From assembly GCF_001646665.1 (NCBI RefSeq), contig NZ_LWBU01000336.1, forward strand, positions 14,045 through 58,414: a DNA stretch of 44,370 nucleotides, written 5' to 3'. The position numbers and the translations under genes were made by a program. The notes beneath the pieces were generated by a model. The model saw nothing but the letters and a program-made list of their open reading frames with translations. It did no database searches and was not told the origin of the DNA. Shown here piece after piece: positions 18,301 through 26,200 of the stretch. Position 1 is the stretch's first letter; each line of letters starts with the position of its first letter. The stretch comes from Streptomyces noursei. Its GTDB lineage: Bacteria > Actinomycetota > Actinomycetes > Streptomycetales > Streptomycetaceae.

Positions 18301-18890
18301 ACACCCGCCCGGAGGTCCCCGTCGAACGGCTCGCGGCCGACCTGGCCGAGGAGATCGCCGCCACCGCGGCCGGGCCGGTGGCCCTCCTCGGCCACTGCGC
18401 CGGCTCCGCCACCGCGCTGCTCCTCGTACCGGAACTGCGGCGCCGCGGCGTGGACGTACAGCGCCTGCTGGTGGTCTCCAAGACCCTCAGGTCCACCGAC
18501 GCGGCCGACCACACGTCCAACGAGGTGTCCGGGATGACGGAGGGGGCGGTCCTCGACTGGCTGGCCGACAACACGGGCCTGGACGAGGTGCGCACGCTGT
18601 CCGCCCGCGAACGCGCCGACCTCGCCTCGTCGTTCCGGTACGACACGGTCGAGGCGACCCGCGGTTTCCACCAGGCCCTCAAGGAGCTCGCGAACAGCCC
18701 GCTCGACCTCCCCGTCCTCGTGGTCGCCGCCACCGACGACCCGCTGACCGGGGGCCGCGCGGACGCCGCCGACACCTGGCGGGGGCTGGGACGGGACGTC
18801 CGTACGGTGATCACCGACCACGGGGGTCACTACCTGAACCTGACCCGCCCCGCGCTCCTCGCCGACCTGCTGCTCTCCGACGGCCGCTGA
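12384..18890 (+). CDS. Nonribosomal peptide synthetase, half-C, A, T, C, A, T, TE (NRPS2)
   Basis: A 2168-residue termination NRPS. Residues 1-235 resemble only the C-terminal half of a condensation domain, with no HHxxxDG motif. A1 (about 245-745) reads DVWHFSLVDK, a serine code. T1 carries Ser797. The following C domain (about 865-1290) has HDAALDG at 1003-1009, so the second, catalytic His is replaced by Asp1004. A2 (about 1320-1815) reads DIWELTADDK; the acidic residues at code positions 278, 330 and 331 suit a basic diamino acid, and Dap genes lie in the cluster. T2 carries Ser1872. The TE (about 1905-2165) has GHCAGS with Cys2005 replacing Ser. Cys thioesterases of this kind close strained rings in sulfazecin and obafluorin. 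Codes were read manually and are provisional. Confidence 0.94.
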   Translation: MSNALALQSALNDFPQQLRFWQEHPAVLAEPTVLVRDHTRRHTGARPTVTLPLPAAATAAARALTGGDPVLLRVLGGAALAVLAARATDRADVAVLLPAPAPAASPALPVAVEVRPDTTGRELLGAVRDAYLAGLAHLDIPLGAWLDAEEVRPGDLMLAVDGDLTEQDAEERGCPLLFDLRTGPEGGPAEVTLSYDPRLFSDGTGERLAVGLARVLDALPADPALPVGPLLAPTPGELALITDRFNATGADFPADRTLHGFLEERAAATPDAVAVADGPLTYAELNAAANRLARVLRDRGVGADDVVGVCLPRSPRMLVAVYAVLKAGGAYLPLDPTLPANRLAYIADHSGTGLVLVDDDTAHAVPGRATVHVDDPGAAAQDGSDLPAVSGPEHLAYVIYTSGSTGRPKGVMVEHRAIVNRLWWMQRAHPLGPGDTVLHKTPFTFDVSVWEIFWWSLAGASVVTLPSGDEKNPELIARRIAEHAVTTMHFVPSMLHAFLQYTAATGDHRGLTSLRRVFASGEALAVHHVQAFTRDLGTHAELINLYGPTEAAVDVTSQPCTDIDTTRTVPIGRPIDNIRLYVRTRDGGQAPIGTPGELCIAGTGLARGYLNAPELTEERFVPNAFEPTGRLYRTGDLARRLADGTIEYLGRLDTQVKIRGYRIELGEIEHVATAAPGVTACAVTTVADATGDRALVAYVVPGDGYREDVLRSALAAELPAYMVPPHLVEVPAIPTNHNGKRDLKALPAPSTAAPATAGGHVAPRTPVEETIAAIWAEVLGAARIGVHDSFFALGGDSIKFIAVLARARTAGLHFTFQDLFAHPTVAELAELAAAGGATAGPVHDAPDHEPFALLKDTDRELLPDGLDDAYPMSRLQVGLIYEATRSDSVGMYHDILSYRIGDRVDVDTFARAVDHVTARHPVFRTSFHLAGFSEPVQLVHRRATAPLSVHDLRGLTPDQQARALDGFADRELRDGFAYGTPDLVRVHLHLLADDSYQYALSYHDAALDGWSVNTIHRDIFATYFALLDGTPVPEHRTGLSYRDFVALERDAVASGEQAGFWRQLLDGAEKTALPRLPGGDTTGPAVRLHDVDLPPELSAAVVATAGRLRVPVKSLLLAVHTAVLGLVAGTDDVLTGYEHSGRPEVDGGEKLAGLFLNTVPFRVGLAGTDTWADLVHAVYRAETAMLPHRRYPMAEIKKAAGTRETLFETVFNFTHFHVLKDLSERDGFGLVRSVVNAQTEFPFRAEFSQDAVTDAVQLSLHFHSDAHTPEHIARIGGYYRRALEQLTAAPDAPRDTGALLGAGELALLQSFSGPRHDLPDGTFVDLFAAQAARHPDRTALVHGARRLTYRELDRESEHLAAWLRARGVAAGDVVTTVLPRGVTWAVTVLALLRLGAVYLPQEADHPMDRVAKVLRRSGCRHLVADAPTAARHRAALAEAGLPVEVLVPEDAEDFDPADDTAATAAPRPGAADPAYLIFTSGSTGEPKGALIHHSGMLNHLLAKVTDLGLGPDDRVAQIATQCFDISVWQLLVAWTCGASTVIHTQDTVVDVPRFLRAVADDRITVLEVVPSYLDALLTETALRPLPLPDLRVNLVTGEPLPPALTHRWFAQYPDIPLVNAYGPTEASDDVTHHRIEAPVDAVRVPVGRAVLNTGIHVVGPDDTPRPLGSYGEIVVTGAGVGLGYVNDPDRTAAAFRPNTLDDRSATLYRTGDVGRWLPGGILDCAGRTDHQVKVRGHRIELSEIDAAVQRLAGVTGAVTLVRTVSGRTRLVTYYTGGAEPDLAAFRQGLAQLLPGYMHPEALVRVDTFPLTANGKTDRKALEHSRVTLDERPFEAPATEGEREVAALFARALDVDPATFSATGNFFESGGHSIAAMKVAALSDGRIALRDLLTHPTPRTLAPRLTGRAGGERPLLVDLTRAAGAAAADPWATVVCVPFAGGSAVSYVPLAKELAARGPVRVLGVELPARTAADTRPEVPVERLAADLAEEIAATAAGPVALLGHCAGSATALLLVPELRRRGVDVQRLLVVSKTLRSTDAADHTSNEVSGMTEGAVLDWLADNTGLDEVRTLSARERADLASSFRYDTVEATRGFHQALKELANSPLDLPVLVVAATDDPLTGGRADAADTWRGLGRDVRTVITDHGGHYLNLTRPALLADLLLSDGR

Positions 18891-18901
18891 CCCCGCCCAC
18901 C

Positions 18902-18933
18902 GGTGGCCGCGGCGTGACACCGCCGCGGCCACC
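18902..18933 (+). terminator. Hairpin after NRPS2
   Basis: Perfect 13-bp inverted repeat (18902-18914 and 18921-18933) with a 6-base loop, starting 12 bases after the NRPS2 stop. It is likely a full or partial terminator, so azlDC may be expressed less than the NRPS genes or from its own promoter. Confidence 0.65.
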
Positions 18934-19005
18934 GCCGTCCCCGTTCCTCCCGTCCCCGTTCCCCGCCGTCCCCGTTCCCCGCCGTCCCCCCTTCCGTCGT
19001 CCCCG
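18934..19005 (+). repeat. C/T-rich tandem repeat before azlD
   Basis: Four to five imperfect copies of a 14-16 base unit containing GCCGTCCCCGTTCCCC fill the gap between the hairpin and the azlD ribosome site. The non-template strand is almost purely pyrimidine. Similar tracts precede several other genes in the window. Confidence 0.6.
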
Positions 19006-19033
19006 GCTCACGACACCCCCATGAGAGGACCCC

Positions 19034-19354
19034 ATGACCCTGGTGACCATCGCGCTGATGGGCGCGGTGACCTTCGCCGTCCGCATCGCGTTCTTCGGCC
19101 CGTTGAAGCCGTCGTCCATCTCCCCCCGGATCGAACAGGCCCTGCCGTACGTGATGCCGGCCGTCCTGATGGCGATCATCGTGCCCTCGGTGCTGCTGGC
19201 GCCGAAGACCGGCGGGGACGGGCCGTCCTGGCTGACGCCCTACCTGGTGGGCGCGCTCGTCGGTTTCGCGGTGGGCGCGGTGAGGCGGGACAGCTTCTTC
19301 CTCGTCTTCGCCTCCTCCGTCGCCGCCTTCGCCCTGACGGGGCTGGCCCTGTGA
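19034..19354 (+). CDS. azlD: AzlD-type branched-chain amino acid transport subunit
   Basis: A 106-residue membrane protein with three to four predicted helices, matching the small AzlD subunit in length and in the ALPYVMPAVLMAIIVPSVLL segment. It works with AzlC to export branched-chain amino acids or analogues across the cytoplasmic membrane. The start has a good ribosome site (GAGAGGAC). Its TGA overlaps the GTG of azlC (GTGA), so the two are coupled. Its position after an NRPS that probably uses valine suggests handling of branched-chain amino acids or export of a product; this is inferred. Confidence 0.87.
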   Translation: MTLVTIALMGAVTFAVRIAFFGPLKPSSISPRIEQALPYVMPAVLMAIIVPSVLLAPKTGGDGPSWLTPYLVGALVGFAVGAVRRDSFFLVFASSVAAFALTGLAL

Positions 19355-20142
19355 CCGCGCTCCGGCGGAAGCCCGCAGCCCCCGGGACCGCCTCCCCCGC
19401 CGCCACCGCATCAGCGCCCGCGCGCCCCTCCCGGGCGCTGGAGATACGCCGGGGCTCGGTGACGTCCGTGCCCATCGTGGTGGGCGCCGTGCCGTTCGGG
19501 CTGCTCGTCGGCGCCGTCGCCGAGCAGTCCGGCCTGAGCCTGCCGGAGACGATGCTGCTGAGCGCCCTCGTCAACGCCGGCTCCGCGCAGATGGTCGGCA
19601 TCGGCATGCTCGCGTCCGGGGCGGCCTGGCCGCTGGTGGTCCTCACCACCCTGGTCATCAACGCCCGGCACGTCTTCTACTCCGCCTCCCTCTCCCCGTA
19701 CGTCAAGCACCTGTCCCCCGGCTGGCGTTCGGCGCTCGCCTTCGGGATGACGGACGCCGTGTACGCGCTCGCGGCCAAGCGGTACCGCGAGGACCCCGAC
19801 CCGCGCGGATTCCAGCACTGGAACGTGATGACGGCCTCGGTGGCCGTGTACGTCGCCTGGCTGGCCGCCACCCTGGTCGGCTGGATCTACGGCAAGGACC
19901 TCAGCAGGATCGACGGTCTCGGCCTGGACTTCGCCATCTACGCCACGTACATCGGCCTGGTGGTGTCCTGCTTCACCAGCGTGCGCGCGGTGGCGATCGG
20001 CCTCCTGGCGGGCGCGCTGTCCCTCGCCCTGCACCAGCTTCCCTACCAGAGCGGCCTGTTCGCGGCGACGATGGCCGCCGCCGTGGTGGCGAGCCTCTGG
20101 GAGGGCCGGGTCCGCGGCCGCGACCTCGACCCGCCCTCCTGA
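19351..20142 (+). CDS. azlC: AzlC-type branched-chain amino acid permease
   Basis: A 263-residue polytopic permease from the GTG at 19351. Family-like stretches are VPIVVGAVPFGLLVGAVAEQSGLS, NAGSAQMVGIGMLASG, TLVINARHVFYSASLSPYV and FGMTDAVYAL. It pairs with AzlD encoded just upstream with a 4-base overlap. The N-terminal 35 residues are Pro/Ala-rich and not part of the core. The gene ends 64 bases before the convergent PKS2 stop, with a bidirectional hairpin between. Confidence 0.9.
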   Translation: MTALRRKPAAPGTASPAATASAPARPSRALEIRRGSVTSVPIVVGAVPFGLLVGAVAEQSGLSLPETMLLSALVNAGSAQMVGIGMLASGAAWPLVVLTTLVINARHVFYSASLSPYVKHLSPGWRSALAFGMTDAVYALAAKRYREDPDPRGFQHWNVMTASVAVYVAWLAATLVGWIYGKDLSRIDGLGLDFAIYATYIGLVVSCFTSVRAVAIGLLAGALSLALHQLPYQSGLFAATMAAAVVASLWEGRVRGRDLDPPS

Positions 20143-20152
20143 GCGGTACGAC

Positions 20153-20202
20153 ACCGGGGCCCCGGTCCGGCGGACGAACGTCCACCGCACCGGGGCCCCG
20201 GC
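20153..20202. terminator. Bidirectional terminator between azlC and PKS2
   Basis: Two copies of the self-complementary 12-mer CCGGGGCCCCGG (20154-20165 and 20190-20201) flank an inner stem GGAC-GAAC-GTCC (20170-20181 region). The two arms can pair with each other to give one long hairpin, or each can fold alone. The genes on both sides converge here, so it probably stops both transcripts. Confidence 0.75.
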
Positions 20203-20205
20203 GCG

Positions 20206-23200
20206 TCAGGGGCGCGACCCGGCCCGTGCCGCGGCGAGAGCGGGAGCCGGCGGCAGATAGCCCGCCCCGACGAAGAACCCGATGTACGTCTCGAACAGGT
20301 CGCGCGTCATCTTCGGGCACGTGATCCCGGTGCCCTCCAGCGCCGCCTCCGTCCCGCTCATGTCGATCGGCGGGTACGCCCCCTCACCGTTCTCCGCGAT
20401 CTTCCGGAACATGTCGAGCAGCGGGATCAGCGCGTTGTCGCCGTCGCTCTGCACCCGCTCCAGCCAGACGGGCCACTCCACCTCCTTGATCTCGTACCCG
20501 AAGGCCCGCAGATGCTCCAGGATCGTGCTGTAGCGGACGTCCTCGGGGTTGGACAGGTGGAACGTACGGCTCGCGCAGTCCGCCTTCCTCGACAGGGCCA
20601 CGATCGCGGAGCTGACGTAGTCCACCGGCACCAGGTGGAACACGATGTCGGTGCCCCTGGGGACCGCGCGGGCCTGGATCAGGCCCTTGAGGCTGAGCCA
20701 CACGAAGTCCCGGGTCTGGCAGGCGCCCGACTCCTGGTCGCCGGAGACCACGTCGCCCCGGTACACCGAGACCGGCAGACCGCGCTCCCTGGCCAGGCCG
20801 ATGATGTGCTCCACCACCCACTTGGTGTGCCGGTAGCCGTTCATGACCTCCGTGGGGCCCAGCGGATCCGTCACCTTCAGCGGCACCCCTTCCCGGACCG
20901 GCTTGTCGAACACCCCGGTCGAGGAGACGAAGTGCACCGGGACCGTGCGGTGCCGGGCCGCCATGCGCAGCACCTCCTCCGTCCCGCCCACGTTCGCCGC
21001 CTTCAGCGCGGTGTACGGGTAGAGCCAGTTGACCAGCGCGCCGCCGTGGAACACCACGTCGACGGACCGGGCGAGGGCGTCGAACGCGTCCTCGGACAGC
21101 CCGAGCCGGGGCTCGCCCAGGTCGCCGGGGACCGCCACGACCCGGTGGGCGAGGCCCTCGTCCCAGGCGCCGTACCAGCGGGCGTTGTCCCGCAGCCGCT
21201 CCAGTCCCTCGGCCGCGTCGGCCGCCCTGACCAGGCAGTGCACCCGGGCCGACGTCGTCCGCAGCAGCTCCCGCAGCATGAACGCGCCCAGGAACCCGGT
21301 CGCCCCGGTGAGGAACACCTCCCGCGGGTCCTCGGCCACCGTGACCACCTCGGCGGCCGGCACGATGTCCTCGGCGAGCCGGATCTCGGCGGCGAAGTCC
21401 ACCGCGCGGGACGTGTCCTCGGGGGCGCCCACCAGCTCCGCCAGCAGGTGCGCCGCCAGGTCGGCGGGCGTCGGGTGGTCGTAGACCAGGCCGGCGGACA
21501 GCCGGACACCGGTCGCCGCGTTGAGCCGGTTGCGGAGGTCGACCGCGGTCAGCGAGTCGAAGCCCAGCTCCAGGAACCCGCGGTCCGGATCGACGCCGGA
21601 CGCGTCCGCGTGGCCCAGCACCGCGGCGACCTCGGTCCGCAGCAGGTCCAGGAGCACCGGCAGCCGCTCGGCGTCCGGCAGCCCGCGCACCCGGTCGCCC
21701 ACCGAACCGGCGGCGCCACCGCCACCGTCCACGGCGGGCCGGGACGAGGTGCGGGCCAGCGTCCGCAGCAGGGGCGCGACCGGCCCCGGCAGCGCCCGCA
21801 CGGCCGCCAGGTCCAGCGGGGTGGCGACAGGGGCGGTCAGCCCCAGGCCCATGGCCGTGTCGAGCATGGCCGGCCCCTGCTCCATGGTGACGGGGCGGTA
21901 GCCGTCGCGGGCGATCCGGGCGAGGTCGGTCTCGTCCAGGTGCCCCGCGATACCCCCCTGCTCCTGCTGCCACAGGCCCCAGGCGACGGAGGTGGCGGGC
22001 AGGCCGTGGGCGTGGCGGTACTGCGCGAGCGCGTCCAGGAAGGTGTTCGCCGCCGCGTAGTTGGCCTGCCCCGCGCTGCCGAACGTCGCCGCGATCGACG
22101 AGAACAGCACGAAGTGCTTCAGCCCCCGGTCCTGTGTGAGGCGGTGGAGGTTCCAGGCCGCGTCGAGCTTGGGCCGCAGCACCGCGTCGACCCGCTCGGC
22201 CGTCAGCGCGGTCACCAGCCCGTCGTCCAGCACACCGGCCGTGTGGACCACCCCCGACAACGGACGGTCCTCCGGCACCTGCTCCAGCAGACGGGCCAAC
22301 TGGCCCGCGTCGGCCACGTCGCACGCCGCGAGCACCACCCGCGCCCCCAGGCCCTCCAGCTCCTCCCGCAACGCCCCCGCACCCGGAGCCTCCGGACCAC
22401 GCCGGCTCACCAGCAACAGCGACCGCACCCCGTGCTCCACCACCAGATGCCGGGCGAAATGCGCACCCAGACTGCCCGTACCACCCGTGACCAGCACCGT
22501 GCCACCCACACCCCAACCAGGCCCGGCCGACGACGGCTCCCGCCGTCCCGGGTCGGCGGTGGCCCGGGCGAGCCGGGGCACCCGTGCGCCACCCGCGCGG
22601 ATCGCCACCTGCGGCTCCCCACCGGCCACGGCCGCCGCCAGCAGCTCTTCCATGGTGGGGTGGGGGGTGTCGGGGCCGGAGGGGTCGGTGTCGATCAGGA
22701 CGATCCGGTCCGGGTTCTCGGCCTGCGCCGACCGCAGCAGACCCCACACCGCGGCCGTCCCCAGATCCGGCACCTCACCCCCACCGACCACCACAGCGCC
22801 CCGGGTGACCACCACCAGCCGCACATCCGCCAGCCGCTCGTCCGCCAGCCACTCCCGCACCAACGACAGCGCCCCATGCACCTGCCCGTACGCCGCCGAC
22901 AGCACCTCGTCACCACCACCCGACGGCACACACGGCACAGACGGAACAGACGGAACACACGGCACCAAAACCGCGTCCACAGCCGTGCCCGCCGCCACCG
23001 CGGCACCCACATCGGCGACACTCCCGAAGGGGACCGCCCCGGGCACCAGTCGGCTCACGTCCCCGAGGGCACCCCACGACAGGGGCGACGCCGGCCGGGC
23101 CGGACGGACCGGGTCCCAGCCGACGGTGAACAGGGCGTCCAGGGCGGCCTCGCGCACCGCCGCGACCCCGGGGTCGTCGGCGGACGCCAGCGTCAGCGCG

Positions 23201-26200
23201 TCCACCTCCGCCACGACCCGGCCGGAGCCGTCGGCCAGTTCCAGGCCGTACACGTCGTCCCCGAGCCGCCGGACCCGCACCCGCAGCTCCGTCGCGCCCT
23301 CCGCGTACACCCGCACGCCCGACCAGGAGCGCACGGCACGCGGCGCCCCGCCCGCCACGCCCCCGGCGTACACGGCCACCCGTACCGCCGACTCCAGCAG
23401 CAGCGGGTGCAGCACGAACCCGGCGGGGTCGACGTCGCCGGACGCGGGCGCCAGCTCGGCGCACATCTCGTCGCCGTCCCGCCGGACGGCGGAGACGACC
23501 GGGAACCCCTGCCCGTACCCGTAGCCCTGCCCGGCGAGCTGCCGGTACAGCGCGTCGGCGTCCAGCTCCACGCCCCGCGCCGACCACTCCGGGGCGGGGC
23601 GCGGCGCGGCGGCGGTCAGCGAGACACGCCCGCCCGCACGGCACGTCCAGGCGCCGTCGCCGCCGTCGGGGCGGGTGTGGACCGTGACCGGCCGCCGCCC
23701 CTCCCCGTCGGGCGCGCCGACCGACACCTGCACCTGCACCGCCTGCCGGCCCTGGAGCACCAGCGGCGCGTGCACCGCCAGGTCGTCCACGGTGTCGCAC
23801 CCGAACCGGTCCGCCACGTGGAGGGCGAGCTCGGCGTAGACGGAGGCGGGCACGGTGACGCAGCCGTCCAGCACGTGCTCGGCGAGCCACGGGTGGGTAC
23901 GGGTGGAGATCCGGCCGCTGTACACGGCCCCGTCGCCGCCCGCGAGGCTCACGGACGCGTCGAGCAGCGGATGCCCCTGACCGTCCGCGCCCGGCTGCCC
24001 GGCCGCCGGACCCGCCCCGGCCGCCGCGCTGTACCAGTAGGTACGGCGCTGGAAGGCGTACGTGGGCAGGGGTACGGTCCGGGCGCCGGTGCCGGCGTGG
24101 AACCGGTGCCAGTCGACGGCCACGCCGCGGTTGTGCAGCCGGGCGAGGGCGGTGACGGCGTCGGTGGCCTCGGGACGATCCCGGCGCAGGCTCGGCACGC
24201 AGCGGACATCGGCGTCGGTGTCGTCGAGCGCCTGCCGTGCCATGGCGGTCAGGACGGCGTCGGGGCCCAGCTCGACGAAGGTGGTCACGCCCTGCCCGTG
24301 CAGGACGCGTACGGCGTCGGCGAAGCGGACGGGCTCGCGGACGTGCCGCACCCAGTAGCCCGGGTCGGTCAGCTCACCGCTCACGGTGGAGCCGGTCAGG
24401 GTCGAGACGAACGGGATGCGCGGAGCACTGAACGACAGCCCGGACACCACCTCGGCGAACTCGGCGAGCATCGGCTCCATCAGAGGCGAGTGGAACGCGT
24501 GCGACACCTTCAGCCGGGTCGTCTTGCGGCCCTGCGCCTCGATGAGGTCCTTGAGGGCGAGGACGTCCGCCTCCGTCCCGGAGACGACGACGGACTGCGG
24601 CCCGTTGACCGCCGCGATGCCCATGGTGTCCGTCAGGTGCGGCAGGACCTCCTCTTCGGTCGCTTGGAGTGCGACCATCGCTCCGCCGGCCGGGAGGTCC
24701 TGCATCAGCCGGCCGCGCGCCGACACCAGCTTCGCCGCGTCCGCCAGCGACAGGACCCCCGCCACATGCGCGGCGGCGATCTCACCGATCGAGTGCCCGG
24801 CCACCGCATCGGGGTGAACGCCCCACGACTCCCACAGCCGAAACAGCGCCACCTCCACCGCGAACAGCGCCGGCTGCGTCACCGCCGTACGGTTCAACGC
24901 CTCGGTGTCATCGCCCCACATCACCTCCCGCAGCCCCGGCACCAACTCCGCCAGCACCGCGTCGAAAGCCTCCGCGAACACCGGGAAGGCGCCATACAGC
25001 TCACGCCCCATCCCCAAACGCTGCGAACCCTGCCCCGTGAACAGGAACGCCGACCTACCACCCGATGCGTGGACCATGTCCGACGCGACCGCGCCGAAGG
25101 GTGTCCCCTCCGCCAGCGCGCGCAGCCCGGCGACCAGTTCGTCCCGGTCGGCGCCGACGACCACCGCCCGGTGCTCCAGCGCCGCCCGCGACGTGGCCAG
25201 CGAGAACGCCACGTCACGCACGCCCAGTTCCGGCCGCTCATCCACGTAGGCGGCGAGCCGCTCGGCCTGGGCGGCGAGGGCGTCGGCACTCCTGGCCGAG
25301 ACCAGCCACGGTACGACTCCGTCGGCGGTCGGCCCCGGTCCGGAGGTGGCGGGTTCCTCGGCCGGAGCTTCCTCGATGATCACGTGCGCGTTCGTGCCGC
25401 TCACTCCGAACGACGACACACCCGCCCGCCGCACCCGGCCCTCGTCCACCGGCCACGGCCGGGACCGGGTCAGCAGCTCCACCGCGCCGCTTGCCCAGTC
25501 CACGAACGGCGTCGGCTCCTCGACATGCAGCGTCCTGGGCAGCCTCTCGTGACGCAGCGCCATCACCATCTTGATGATCCCGCCCACCCCGGCAGCCGCC
25601 TGAGCATGACCGATGTTCGACTTCAGCGACCCCAGATACAGCGGCCGGTCAGGCGCACGGCCCTGCCCATACGTCGCCAGCAACGCCTGCGCCTCGATCG
25701 GATCACCCAGCCGCGTCCCCGTCCCATGCGCCTCCACCACATCCACATCCGCAGCCGACAGACCCGCACCCGCCAACGCCTGCCGGATCACCCGCTGCTG
25801 CGCCGGACCATTCGGAGCCGTCAGACCATTCGACGCACCGTCCTGATTCACCGCCGACCCACGCACCACCGCCAACACCCGATGACCGTGGCGACGCGCA
25901 TCCGACAACCGCTCCAGCACCAGCAGACCCGCACCCTCGGCCCAACCAGTCCCGTCCGCACCCGCACCGAACGCCCGACACCGACCGTCCTCCGAAAGCC
26001 CCCGCTGCTGCGCGAACTCCACGAAGCTGCCCGGTGTCGCGGCGACCGTCGCACCGCCGACGAGCGCCATCGTCGATTCACCCTGCCGGAGCGACTGCAC
26101 CGCCTGGTGCAGGGCGACCAGGGACGACGAACAGGCCGTGTCGACCGTCACCGACGGCCCCTCCAGCCCCAGCACGTACGAGATCCGGCCGGACATGATG

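Noticed and set aside
18934..19005. Possible CRISPR-like array
   Set aside because: Repeat units are contiguous, imperfect and C/T-rich with no unique spacers, and there are no cas genes.
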